A DNA stretch of 64,000 nt, taken from NCBI RefSeq assembly GCF_017676385.1, contig NZ_JAFFZN010000013.1, positions 124,001 to 188,000 of the forward strand. Reading direction: 5' to 3'. The first letter of the stretch is position 1; each line of letters opens with the position of its first letter. The notes below the pieces were generated by a model. It made no database searches, had not been told where the DNA came from, and saw nothing but the letters and a program-made list of their open reading frames with translations. The DNA is from Streptomyces spirodelae (lineage in GTDB: Bacteria; Actinomycetota; Actinomycetes; Streptomycetales; Streptomycetaceae). The translations under genes and the position numbers were made by a program. This document shows, piece by piece, positions 33,784 to 42,154 of this stretch.

Positions 33784-34629
33784 TCAGCCGGTGACGGGCG
33801 TCGCGCCTGAGCCGCGCGCCGCGATCTCGGCGTATACGTCGGGCGCGGTGGTGAACTCGCCGAGTGCGAGGGTTTTGCGGCTGCCGTGGTAGTCGCTGGA
33901 GCCGGTGGCCAGCAGACCGAGGTCGGCGGCGAGCCCGTGCAGCCGCTCGCGGGTCTCGGGCGTGTGGTCGGCGTGGTCGGCCTCGATGCCGTCGAGTCCG
34001 GCCGCGGCGAGTTCCGCTATGGCGCTCTCCGGGACACACCGGCCGCGCTTGACGGCCAGCGGATGGGCGAAGACGGCGACCCCGCCGGCACCCTTGATCA
34101 GCCGCACGGCCTCGAACGGGTCCAGTTCGTGCTTGCTGACGTAGGCCCGTCCGTCACCTGCGATCCACTCCGGCGTGAAGGCGTCGGAGACGGTCTCGAC
34201 GACGCCTTCCTCGACCATGGCCGCCGCGATGTGCGGACGGCCGACCGAGCCGTCGCCCGCGATGCGCTGGACCTGCTCCCAGGTGACGGGCACCCCCAGC
34301 TCGCGCAGCTTGCCGACCATGGCGCGGGCGCGCGGTATCCGGTCGTCGCGCACCAGCTCGCGTTCGCGCGCCAGCTCGGGCTCGGCCGGGTCGAAGAGGT
34401 AGGCGAGCATATGGAGACTGATGTCTCCCAGCCGGCAGGAGAGCTCGGCGCCGGTCACCAGGGTGAGTCCGGCGGGCAGCGCGGCGGCGGCCTCGGCGTG
34501 CCCGGCCACGGTGTCGTGGTCGGTGAGCGCCACCACGTCCAGTCCGGCGGCCGCCGCGTTGCGCACCAGCTCGGCGGGGGTGTCGGTGCCGTCCGAGGCG
34601 GTGGAGTGGGTGTGCAGGTCGATGCGCAC
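33784..34629 (-). CDS. PHP-domain phosphoesterase
   Basis: From GTG 34629, preceded by GGAG nine bases upstream, the product is 281 residues. It shows the PHP metal motifs in order: RIDLHTHSTASDG, ALTDHDTVAG, GAELSC, HMLAYLF, FAHP and SSDYHG. Relatives include 3',5'-nucleoside bisphosphate phosphatase (RNase AM/TrpH) and histidinol-phosphatase-like enzymes; the TrpH/RNase AM branch looks likeliest. It should be cytosolic. It is followed by marC in the same direction after about 240 bp. Confidence 0.88.
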   Translation of the reverse strand: MRIDLHTHSTASDGTDTPAELVRNAAAAGLDVVALTDHDTVAGHAEAAAALPAGLTLVTGAELSCRLGDISLHMLAYLFDPAEPELARERELVRDDRIPRARAMVGKLRELGVPVTWEQVQRIAGDGSVGRPHIAAAMVEEGVVETVSDAFTPEWIAGDGRAYVSKHELDPFEAVRLIKGAGGVAVFAHPLAVKRGRCVPESAIAELAAAGLDGIEADHADHTPETRERLHGLAADLGLLATGSSDYHGSRKTLALGEFTTAPDVYAEIAARGSGATPVTG

Positions 34630-34765
34630 TTCGTCGGACTCCGAAAGGTGGACGGCGGGACATGACGGGCTCATGGCGAGCGCTCACCAGGATAGCCGTA
34701 CCGTCCGGCATCCCTTCCGGTGTTCCCGCGCCTCTTCCGGCGTCCCTTCCCGCGCCCCTTCCGGG

Positions 34766-35407
34766 TCAGGGGGAGATCAGCCGGGGCGAGAGCGCGCCGC
34801 AGGGCACCAGCTCCACTTCGGCGCCCGCGTCCCGCAGATCGGTCAGCACCAGCTCGTCGTAGAGCAGCAGTCCCGACTCCTGGGGCCAGACGACGGCCCA
34901 CAGCCACAGCCCGTACGCCTCGCCCGCGAAGACGGCGCGGTCCTCGGGTGCTCCGCTGACGTGCCAGAGCGGGGTGGGGTGCCCGGCGGCGTGGAGCTTG
35001 GCCTGCGGTGGTTTGCCCGCGCAGATGGCGGGGCCGGGGTCAGGGCCCTCGATTCCGGCGTACCGGGCACCGAGTCCGACCCCCAGTTCCTCGGCGATCA
35101 GCAGCAGCTCACCGGGGCCGCCGAGCGGTGCGGGCCCCGAGCAGGCCACAGCGGTCGCCCGGCCGCCGCTTCTGTCGTCCCCCGCGCAGGCGACGCCGGT
35201 GAACAGCCACCCGACGGGGAGCGGCCACGGCATCCATACAGGCACCTGCGTCCGGCCCACCACGACGGCGAGCGCTTCGACGCTGGGCGGGAGGACCGGC
35301 TGGAGCGGGTGCACGGCGCCATGCACGCCGCACTGCCAGGTGTCGGCGAAGAGTCCGGGCGCCCTGACCCGGCCACCGCACTTCGGGCAACTGGGTTCGC
35401 CCCTCAT
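34766..35407 (-). CDS. DUF6758-type zinc-ribbon protein
   Basis: A 213-residue protein with an N-terminal zinc ribbon (CPKCGGRVRAPG ... WQCGVHG) and a downstream domain rich in Trp/Gly/Pro (VPVWMPWPLPVGWLFTG, LWLWAVVWPQESGLLL). It resembles conserved Streptomyces proteins of the DUF6758 group. No enzymatic motif is seen. It lies upstream of the PHP gene on the same strand. Confidence 0.75.
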   Translation of the reverse strand: MRGEPSCPKCGGRVRAPGLFADTWQCGVHGAVHPLQPVLPPSVEALAVVVGRTQVPVWMPWPLPVGWLFTGVACAGDDRSGGRATAVACSGPAPLGGPGELLLIAEELGVGLGARYAGIEGPDPGPAICAGKPPQAKLHAAGHPTPLWHVSGAPEDRAVFAGEAYGLWLWAVVWPQESGLLLYDELVLTDLRDAGAEVELVPCGALSPRLISP

Positions 35408-35543
35408 GGGGCCTAACGGTCCTACCGGGTCGCCTTCCCGTCAAGGACGATCACCCACCTGGACCTGGGGCCTGAGCCGCACAGTGCGTGAGGGCCTCGG
35501 AAAAAGAGGCGATGACCTGCTGATCCTATAGGTGTCATTTGCA

Positions 35544-35564
35544 TTAATTAGCCTGTCTAACTTA
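35544..35564. promoter_or_regulatory. Imperfect palindromic operator candidate before the MFS gene
   Basis: TTAATTAG-CCTGT-CTAACTTA is an inverted repeat with 8-base arms (6 of 8 matching) and a 5-base centre. It sits in an unusually AT-rich patch 57 bp before the MFS start. TTGCAT just upstream could be a -35 element overlapped by it. The form suits a MarR- or TetR-type dimer, but no regulator gene is adjacent. Confidence 0.5.
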
Positions 35565-35620
35565 TCGTGTGCACACACCAACCATTTCTCCCCGACGAGA
35601 ACCGGTAAGGAGCGGCAGGC

Positions 35621-36841
35621 ATGAGTGGTGATCCGTTCGACGAGGGCGGCGGCAGTATCCTTCGCCAGCCGAAGGCCGTATGGGCGACGGCGGGCGCGTC
35701 CGTCGTCGCCTTCATGGGCATCGGCCTGGTCGACCCGATCCTCCCCTCCATCGCGAAGGGCCTGGCTGCGACCCCGAGCCAGGTCTCCCTTCTGTTCACC
35801 TCCTACTTCCTGATCACCGCCGTGGCGATGCTGGTCACCGGCTTCGTCTCCAGCCGGATCGGCGGCCGCAAGACGCTGCTGCTGGGACTTGCGCTGGTGG
35901 TGGTCTTCGCCGGGCTCTCCGGCTCTTCGCACTCCGTCGGCGAACTGGTCGGCTTCCGTGCCGGCTGGGGCCTGGGCAACGCCCTGTTCGTCTCCACCGC
36001 GCTCGCGGTGATCGTCGGCGCGGCAGCAGGGGGCAGCGCCGCGGCGATCCTGCTGTACGAGTCGGCGCTGGGCCTTGGCATGGCCTGCGGGCCACTGCTG
36101 GGAGCCGTCCTGGGCGACGCCAGCTGGCGCTTCCCGTTCTTCGGCACGGCCGTGCTGATGGCCCTCGGATTCCTCGCCATCACGGCGTTCCTCAAGGAAC
36201 AGCCCAGGCCCGCGCGGAAGACCTCACTGCTCGACCCCGTCAAGGCGCTCGGCCACGGCGGACTGGCCTCGGCTGCCATCTCGGCGTTCTTCTACAACTA
36301 CGCCTTCTTCACGGTGCTGGCGTTCACCCCGTTCGTACTCGACATGTCGCCGTACCGCTCCGGTGCGGTGTTCTTCGCCTGGGGCGTACTGCTGGCGGTC
36401 TTCTCGGTACTGATCGCGCCGCGGCTCCAGGAGCGCTTCGGGTCGCTCCGGGTACTGGGCGCCTCGCTGGTCCTGATGGCCGTCGACCTGGTGGTGCTGG
36501 GATACGGCAACCACACAGCGGCCATCGCCTGCACCGTCGCCTCCGGTGCGTTCATCGGGCTCAACAACACCGTCTACACCGAGCTCGCGCTCGGCGTCTC
36601 GGACGCGCCCCGCCCGGTCGCCAGCGCGGGCTACAACTTCGTCCGCTGGTTCGCGGCCGCCGCCGCGCCGTTCCTGGCACCGAAGATCGAGGAGTGGACG
36701 GACGTCCATGTGCCGTTCCTGGTCGCAGCGCTCGCCGCGCTGGTGGGCGCCGGTGTCGTCGCAGCGCGGCGCGGAGCCCTGACGATGCAGGCCGAGGAAT
36801 TGCTGCCCTCACCCGTGGAACCGCAGCCCGCGAAGGTCTGA
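35621..36841 (+). CDS. Major facilitator superfamily efflux transporter
   Basis: A 406-residue MFS protein with about 12 membrane segments. Family marks include GIGLVDPILPSIAK in TM1, SSRIGGRKTLLL in the loop after TM2, and RAGWGLGNALF in TM4, all typical of drug/proton antiporters. TGACCG-type context is absent; AAGGAG lies before ATG 35621. The substrate is unknown. The palindrome upstream suggests ligand-controlled expression. Confidence 0.9.
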   Translation: MSGDPFDEGGGSILRQPKAVWATAGASVVAFMGIGLVDPILPSIAKGLAATPSQVSLLFTSYFLITAVAMLVTGFVSSRIGGRKTLLLGLALVVVFAGLSGSSHSVGELVGFRAGWGLGNALFVSTALAVIVGAAAGGSAAAILLYESALGLGMACGPLLGAVLGDASWRFPFFGTAVLMALGFLAITAFLKEQPRPARKTSLLDPVKALGHGGLASAAISAFFYNYAFFTVLAFTPFVLDMSPYRSGAVFFAWGVLLAVFSVLIAPRLQERFGSLRVLGASLVLMAVDLVVLGYGNHTAAIACTVASGAFIGLNNTVYTELALGVSDAPRPVASAGYNFVRWFAAAAAPFLAPKIEEWTDVHVPFLVAALAALVGAGVVAARRGALTMQAEELLPSPVEPQPAKV

Positions 36842-36879
36842 CCCGCTCACGCGCTGCGGCCGACGGGGCGGCCAATGGC

Positions 36880-37473
36880 TCATTCCCCCAGCGGAACCGC
36901 CCCGCGCAGTGGATCGCGGAGGTCCGTCTCGTGGCTGAGCCACCGCTGGCGGAGCGCTTCCGCGCCATGGACGCGCTTCCACGCGGCCTCCGTCGGCGTC
37001 ATGGGCAGCAGCGGCAGGAAGCGGACCGGGTCACGGGGCGCCTCCAGGGGCAAGTCCTCGACCAGACCGCCGGGTTCGGCCACCAGCACGGAGGTGAAGG
37101 GCGCTCCGGGCCACAGCGGCTCCCCGGTGTCCAAAGAGGCGCCCGGGGCGACCACGACGCCCTCCACCTGTGGCGAGGCCGCCAGCACGGCCAGCGGCCG
37201 CAGGACCTTGTCCGTGTCGGCCGTCCCGGCGCGTACGGTCAGCAGCAGCTCGGCGCGCGGTCCCACCTCGGGGTCGGCGAGCGCCTGCGCCGGATCGGTC
37301 ATCGGTGCGGCCGACATACCCAGGGTGGCGTAACGCACAGTGCCCGCATCGGCGTCCAGGAACCGCAGCACCTCGATGCGCTCGGTACCCAGAAAGGTGA
37401 CCGAGGCACGGGCGTCGGGTTCGCCGAACGCCCTGCGCAGTCGGGAGTCGACCAGAGTCAGGACGTCGTTCAT
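36880..37473 (-). CDS. Suppressor-of-fused (SUFU) domain protein
   Basis: A 197-residue protein matching the bacterial SUFU-like domain (PF05076): VLRFLDADAGTVRYATLGMS near the start, ELLLTVR in the middle, and FLPLLPMTPTEAAWKRVHG near the end. Such proteins occur alone in many actinomycetes, often in immunity-like contexts, but no toxin gene is next to this one. The function is unknown. Confidence 0.85.
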   Translation of the reverse strand: MNDVLTLVDSRLRRAFGEPDARASVTFLGTERIEVLRFLDADAGTVRYATLGMSAAPMTDPAQALADPEVGPRAELLLTVRAGTADTDKVLRPLAVLAASPQVEGVVVAPGASLDTGEPLWPGAPFTSVLVAEPGGLVEDLPLEAPRDPVRFLPLLPMTPTEAAWKRVHGAEALRQRWLSHETDLRDPLRGAVPLGE

Positions 37474-37985
37474 CCGGCGAGCATAGAGCGCGGTACGAGC
37501 ACGTCCCGGCGGGGCACCGGTATGTAAGAAGGCGGCAAAGGCCCGTCGCGAACGGGCGCGATGGGCACGGGGACCGTTGTTGCAGTGCTACCGTTGGCTG
37601 CCGGTCAAGGCGTGTACACATCGTCCCCCACAGGGGCCCGGCCGGAGGAGGTGGGACTGACATGGATCCGAGTCGACCGTGCAGTACCAGCCGCTCTTCC
37701 TGCCGGCAGCGACCACGCCACTGAAGCCCTGAGCTTCTTTCGGACCTGATCTCCTCGCGGCCATGGGGCGCACTTGTTCCGAGGACCGAGCACCGGTTCT
37801 CCCGGGGTGCGCACAGCGGAAGAGCGTCCGCGTTTCGCAGTTTCGCATTGTTCCGTCTGTCAGCATTCGCCGTCGTCACGGCTTGCGTGTGGTGCCCGCT
37901 TTGCGGACCTCCGGGTGGTGGCCCGTAGGCCCCCGTTCCGGGCAGCACGACGCCCCGGTCTGTCGCGGCGGCATGGCACGGCACC
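37474..37985. promoter_or_regulatory. 512-bp divergent region, likely long leader of corA
   Basis: This divergent region lies between the SUFU and corA genes. It contains a GCCCGT-cgcga-ACGGGC hairpin (37540-37556), a very strong GGAGGAGG ribosome site at 37644-37651 leading into a short ORF, and no other credible gene. I could not match it to the M-box riboswitch. It may act as a magnesium-responsive leader by analogy with mgtA, but nothing in the sequence proves this. Confidence 0.45.
37662..37724 (+). CDS. Putative 20-codon upstream ORF in the corA leader
   Basis: ATG 37662 is preceded by GGAGGAGGTGGG, one of the best Shine-Dalgarno sites in the window. It encodes MDPSRPCSTSRSSCRQRPRH and stops at 37724, about 270 bp before corA. 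It is basic with several Ser, Arg, Pro and Cys residues. A leader peptide that senses translation is possible. Another in-frame-shifted mini-ORF (GTG 37678, ending LKP) overlaps it. No homolog is known to me. Confidence 0.4.
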   Translation: MDPSRPCSTSRSSCRQRPRH

Positions 37986-37997
37986 GTGGAGGGCCCC

Positions 37998-39128
37998 ATG
38001 TCGATGATCCGAGAGCTGCGCGCCGCTGTGCGCCCGGCACTGCGCAGGGACAACCGCCCGGGATACGGCGGCGGTTACGAGCGCGTCAGCGCGGCCGGTA
38101 CCAGCAGTGCGGTCGTGGACTGCGGCGCCTACCTGGACGGCCGCCGGGACCCCGTCCAGCTCACCCCGGCCGAGGCGCTGCGTAAGGTGCGCTCGCCCGA
38201 AGGGCAGAGCAGGAACGGGTTCGTGTGGATCGGTCTGCACGAGCCCACCGAGGAGGAGTTCTCCGGGATCGCACAGGAGTACGGCCTGCACCCGCTGGCC
38301 GTCGAGGACGCGGTCCACGCCCACCAGCGCCCCAAGCTGGAGCGGTACGACGAGAGCCTGTTCACCGTCTTCAAGACGGTGCACTACGTGGAGCACGCCG
38401 AACTGACCGCCAGCAGCGAGGTGGTGGAGACCGGCGAGGTGATGTGCTTCACCGGCCGGGACTACATCATCACCGTCCGGCACGGCGGCCAGGGCTCGCT
38501 GCGCGCGCTGCGGCACCGGCTGGAGGACGACCCCGAGCTGCTGAGCAAGGGGCCCTCCGCCGTGCTGCACGCCATCGCCGACCAGACCGTGGACGGCTAT
38601 CTGGCGGTGGCCGACGCCGTGCAGGACGACATCGACGAGGTCGAGATCGACGTCTTCTCCGACCGTTCGGGCAGCGGCAAGCGCGGCGGTGACGCGGGCC
38701 GGATCTACCAGCTCAAGCGCGAGGTGCTGGAGTTCAAGCGTGCCGTCTCGCCGCTGATGCGGCCGATGCAGACGCTCAGCGAGCGGCCGGTGCGGCTGAT
38801 CGACCCGGACATCCAGAAGTACTTCCGCGACGTGGCCGACCACCTCACCCGCGTCAACGAGCAGGTGCTGGGCTTCGACGATCTGCTCAACTCGATCCTG
38901 CAGGCGAACCTCGCCCAGGCGACGGTCGCGCAGAACGAGGACATGCGGAAGATCACTGCCTGGGCCGCCATCTTCGCGGTGCCGACGATGATCGCCGGGA
39001 TCTACGGCATGAACTTCGACTACATGCCCGAGACGGACTGGAAGTACGGCTACCCGGCGGTACTGCTGCTGATCGTCGCCATCTGCTACGGCATCCACCG
39101 GGGCTTCAAGCGGAACGGCTGGCTGTAG
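37998..39128 (+). CDS. corA: CorA-type magnesium/cobalt transporter
   Basis: From ATG 37998, with GGAGGG just upstream, the protein is 376 residues. It has the large cytoplasmic CorA funnel (IGLHEPTEEEFSGIAQEYGL, AVEDAVHAHQRPKLERY) and two C-terminal membrane helices. The signature pore motif YGMNFDYMPE carries Gly-Met-Asn near 337-339. It ends with a basic tail (GFKRNGWL). It mediates Mg2+ uptake. An alternative ATG at 38004 is possible. The neighbours on the right are also Mg-linked (MgtE-N/CBS, DUF1003). Confidence 0.94.
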   Translation: MSMIRELRAAVRPALRRDNRPGYGGGYERVSAAGTSSAVVDCGAYLDGRRDPVQLTPAEALRKVRSPEGQSRNGFVWIGLHEPTEEEFSGIAQEYGLHPLAVEDAVHAHQRPKLERYDESLFTVFKTVHYVEHAELTASSEVVETGEVMCFTGRDYIITVRHGGQGSLRALRHRLEDDPELLSKGPSAVLHAIADQTVDGYLAVADAVQDDIDEVEIDVFSDRSGSGKRGGDAGRIYQLKREVLEFKRAVSPLMRPMQTLSERPVRLIDPDIQKYFRDVADHLTRVNEQVLGFDDLLNSILQANLAQATVAQNEDMRKITAWAAIFAVPTMIAGIYGMNFDYMPETDWKYGYPAVLLLIVAICYGIHRGFKRNGWL

Positions 39129-39137
39129 CCTGCGGCC

Positions 39138-39704
39138 ATGAGCGTGACGCCGCAGCAGCCCGACAACCGTTCGGCACCCGACAGCCATCTGGACCGCGCG
39201 CTGATCGAGGAGACGGCCAAGAAGTCCGGACTCGTGTGGGTGCGCGGCCCGCAGGGACCGGCGCGCGCCCTGTGGCACGTATGGCACGAGGGCGCGGTGT
39301 GCCTGGTCGGCGACGGCTCGCTCGAACAGCCGCTCGCCGGGCTGGACCTGACGGACGGCGGCAGCGCCACCGTCACCGTGCGCGGCAAGGACAAGGGCGC
39401 CCGGCTCGTCGTCTGGCCGGCGCGGGTACGGGAGCTGCCGCCGCACGGTGCGCAGTGGGAGGCGGCCGTCGGCGAGCTGAAGGGCAAGCGGCTCAACGCG
39501 CCGGACGCCGACACCATGACCGAGCGCTGGGCCCGCGAGAGCCGGGTGCTGCGGCTGGAGCCGGTGGGGGCGTCCGTGGAGCGGCCCGGCGCGATGCCGC
39601 ACGGCTCGCAGGCCGCGCCGCCGGTGGTGACTTCCGCCACGACGAGGCGGGCCCAGCCCGCGGGGTTGCCGCGGCTGCTGTTTCGGCGGCGCCGTCGCGG
39701 TTGA
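39138..39704 (+). CDS. Conserved hypothetical protein
   Basis: A 188-residue protein starting 9 bp after corA, so probably in the same transcript. The core (SGLVWVRGPQGPARALWHVWH, VCLVGDGSLEQPLAG, ATVTVRGKDKGARLVVWPARV) suggests a small beta-barrel such as the split FMN/F420-binding barrel seen in many actinomycete proteins, but cofactor residues are not certain. The tail is Arg-rich. Function unknown. Confidence 0.75.
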   Translation: MSVTPQQPDNRSAPDSHLDRALIEETAKKSGLVWVRGPQGPARALWHVWHEGAVCLVGDGSLEQPLAGLDLTDGGSATVTVRGKDKGARLVVWPARVRELPPHGAQWEAAVGELKGKRLNAPDADTMTERWARESRVLRLEPVGASVERPGAMPHGSQAAPPVVTSATTRRAQPAGLPRLLFRRRRRG

Positions 39705-39802
39705 GGGCGTTGCTGCTGGGCAGGGGCTGCCCCTGGCTATTGTTTGCAGGCTGCGGGTTTGTTGTGGCTTAACGCGCCCACGCGGCGGAGCCGCATATCG
39801 GC

Positions 39803-39830
39803 ACAGCCCCCGCGCCCCCGGCGGGGCGCG
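39803..39830. repeat. Intergenic GC-rich repeat copy 1 (CCCCGCGCCCC type)
   Basis: CAGCCCCCGCGCCCCCGG followed by CGGGGCGCG lies between the convergent hypothetical and lipoprotein genes. It is one of four similar intergenic copies in the window and can fold through GCGCCCC/GGGGCGC, so it may also act as a terminator. Confidence 0.6.
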
Positions 39831-39836
39831 TGTCGG

Positions 39837-40610
39837 TCAGCCGCTCTGTTGGTCGGGGGAGATCTTTTTGCCGTAGTCGACGGTCTCCTCCTTCTTCGGG
39901 GCGTGCAGGGTGAAGCTGTCGTTCCAGTCGCTGAGCCGCACCGTCCCCGCGCCGCCCGCGCGGCGCATCCGGATCGGGAAGGGGGTGTCCTCCAGGGAGA
40001 CGTCCATGGTGCCGCCGCGGCCCTTGCCCGCCGTGATGCGGATCGTCCGGGTGCCGGCCACCGTGGTGCGCTCCCCCGTCTCGCGCTTGCCCTGCATGGC
40101 CAGCAGTCCGTCCAGGAGGGTGTCCATGTCGGTGAAGACGCTCAACTGCTTGTAGGCCGGGTCCTGTTCGGGGACCTTGACGTACTTGCCCTTGAGCTTG
40201 GCCGCCGCGGCGATGTCGCTCTTGCCGGGCTTCTTGCCGCCCTCCTGCCGGGCCCAGAAGTCGGTGCCGGCCTTGAGGTAGAGGTCGCGGCCGGTGCGCA
40301 GGAGCTGGAAGGTGGAGCCGCCCTCGGCCGAGACCTCGCCGATGCCGCCGCTGTCCTTCAGCCGCATCTTGAGGCGGTAGGTCTGGCCCTTGCTGACGAC
40401 GTTGCCGGAGACCCGTACGGCCTTGGCCCGCCCTGCCGCCGTCTTCGCCTTCCGCTCGATCTTGGCAGCCGACAGTTTGCCCACCCCGTTGGTGCCCGCG
40501 TCGGGATCGTCGCCGCCCCCGCCTCCGCACCCGCTCAGTGCCGTGCTCGCTCCGACGCAGAAGAGAGTCAGCAGCGCTGCACTCCGGGGTGCGCGGACGC
40601 GTCCAGTCAC
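39837..40610 (-). CDS. LppX/LprG-like secreted lipoprotein
   Basis: From GTG 40610, with AGGAGG upstream, the product is 257 residues. The signal is basic MTGRVRAPRS, a hydrophobic core and the lipobox ALSGCGG; a Gly/Asp linker follows. The mature part (FWARQEGGKKP, GERTTVAGTRTIRITAGKG, PFPIRMRRAG) resembles the LppX_LprAFG fold, whose mycobacterial members carry lipids or triacylated lipoproteins across the envelope. The ligand here is unknown. Confidence 0.82.
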   Translation of the reverse strand: MTGRVRAPRSAALLTLFCVGASTALSGCGGGGGDDPDAGTNGVGKLSAAKIERKAKTAAGRAKAVRVSGNVVSKGQTYRLKMRLKDSGGIGEVSAEGGSTFQLLRTGRDLYLKAGTDFWARQEGGKKPGKSDIAAAAKLKGKYVKVPEQDPAYKQLSVFTDMDTLLDGLLAMQGKRETGERTTVAGTRTIRITAGKGRGGTMDVSLEDTPFPIRMRRAGGAGTVRLSDWNDSFTLHAPKKEETVDYGKKISPDQQSG

Positions 40611-40825
40611 GGGCGTTCCTCCTGTGCTCGGCGGCGGCAGAGGGCACCCTACCCGGACCGGGAAGGGCCTCCGGAAGGCAGCCGTCCGGAGCACCCGGCT
40701 GCGACAGCTGTGGCGCCGGTCACGCTAGCCTGAAAACGGCATATACGTGCAAGAGTGATGTAAGGCCGCAAAGGGTCTCGACGTGGTGGCGAACGGTCGG
40801 TACGGCCGAGGAGGGCAGGCAGCTC

Positions 40826-42154
40826 ATGGCAGCGAGCGCTCCCCGGGTCTTCGTCTCCCACCTGGCCGGTGTCGCCGTCTTCGACCCCAACGGTGACCAG
40901 CTCGGCAGGGTCCGCGACGTGGTCGCCCTGCTGGGCGGCCGACGGCGGGTGCCCAGCGTCCTCGGGCTGGTGGTGGAGGTCGTCAGCAGACGCCGGGTCT
41001 TCCTTCCGATGACGCGGGTGACGGGGGTGGAGTCCGGCCAGGTCATCACCACCGGGGTGCTCAACATCCGGCGCTTCGAGCAGCGCCCCAACGAGCGCCT
41101 GGTCCTCGGCGAACTGCTGGACCGCCAGGTCACCCTCAAGGAGACCGGCGAAGAGGTGACCGTGCTCGACGTGGGCCTGCAGCGGCTGCCCGCACGCCGC
41201 GACTGGGAGATCGACCGGCTGTTCGTCCGCAAGGGGCGCAAGGGCGGCGGCCTGCGCGGCAGACGCGGTGAGACGCTCACCGTCGACTGGGAGGCGGTGA
41301 CCGGCTTCTCGCTGGAGGAGCCCGAGCAGGGCACCGCCAACCTGCTGGCCACCTTCGAACAACTGCGCCCCGCCGACCTGGCCAATGTGCTGCACCACCT
41401 CTCGGAGAAGCGCCGGGCCGAGGTGGCCGCGGCGCTCCACGACGACCGGCTCGCCGATGTACTGGAGGAGCTGCCGGACGACGACCAGGTGGAGATCATC
41501 AACAAGCTCGCCGACGAGCGCGCCGCGCTCGTCCTGGAGGCCATGGACCCCGACGACGCGGCCGACCTCCTCGGCGAGCTCCCCGAGGCCGACAAGGAGC
41601 GCCTGCTGGATCTGATGCAGCCCCAGGAGGCGGCACCGGTGCGGCGGCTGCTCAGCTACGAGGAGGGCACGGCCGGCAGCCTGATGACGACCGAACCGAT
41701 CGTGCTGCGTCCGGACGCGAGCGTCGCCGAGGCGCTGGCCCGGGTGCGCAACGAGGATCTGTCCGCGCCGCTGGCCGCGCAGGTCTACGTGTGCCGCCCG
41801 CCGGACGAGACACCGACCGGAAAGTACCTGGGCATCGTGCACTTCCAACGGCTGCTGCGGGAGCCGCCGTTCGCGCTCGTGGGCGCCCTCGTGGACACCG
41901 ATCTGCGCCCGCTGCCGCCCACGGCCTCGGTGCCGGCGCTGACGAGCTATCTGGCGGCCTACAACATCGTCTCGGCGCCCGTGGTGGACGAGGGCGGCCA
42001 TCTGCTGGGCGCCGTGACGGTCGACGACGTACTGGACGACCTGCTGCCGGAGGACTGGCGCGAGGCGGCGGCCGTCAGCGGGCTGCCCGGCTTCCCGCCG
42101 GGAGCGGGCGAGGAGCCCGGGGAGCACAGGGCGCAAGGGAGCGGCGATGGCTGA
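40826..42154 (+). CDS. MgtE N-domain/CBS protein without a transporter domain
   Basis: From ATG 40826, preceded by GAGGAGGG, the protein is 442 residues. Two PRC-barrel-like segments (VFVSHLAGVAVFDPNGDQLG first) are followed by an MgtE_N superhelix (FEQLRPADLANVLHHLSEK, VLEELPDDDQVEII) and a CBS pair (LMTTEPIVLRPDASVAEAL; VDEGGHLLGAVTVDDVLDDL). The membrane domain of MgtE is missing, so this is a Mg2+/nucleotide-sensing cytosolic module, not a transporter. It overlaps the DUF1003 gene by 8 bp, which suggests a paired membrane partner. Corresponds to Rv1232c by context. Confidence 0.9.
   Translation: MAASAPRVFVSHLAGVAVFDPNGDQLGRVRDVVALLGGRRRVPSVLGLVVEVVSRRRVFLPMTRVTGVESGQVITTGVLNIRRFEQRPNERLVLGELLDRQVTLKETGEEVTVLDVGLQRLPARRDWEIDRLFVRKGRKGGGLRGRRGETLTVDWEAVTGFSLEEPEQGTANLLATFEQLRPADLANVLHHLSEKRRAEVAAALHDDRLADVLEELPDDDQVEIINKLADERAALVLEAMDPDDAADLLGELPEADKERLLDLMQPQEAAPVRRLLSYEEGTAGSLMTTEPIVLRPDASVAEALARVRNEDLSAPLAAQVYVCRPPDETPTGKYLGIVHFQRLLREPPFALVGALVDTDLRPLPPTASVPALTSYLAAYNIVSAPVVDEGGHLLGAVTVDDVLDDLLPEDWREAAAVSGLPGFPPGAGEEPGEHRAQGSGDG

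Noticed and set aside
37561..37749. 62-codon plus-strand frame in the corA leader
   Set aside because: No ribosome site at its ATG, and the better-initiated short ORF lies in another frame across the same bases.
37474..37985. M-box (ykoK) riboswitch before corA
   Set aside because: I could not find the conserved M-box helices; only a short hairpin and a small ORF are visible.
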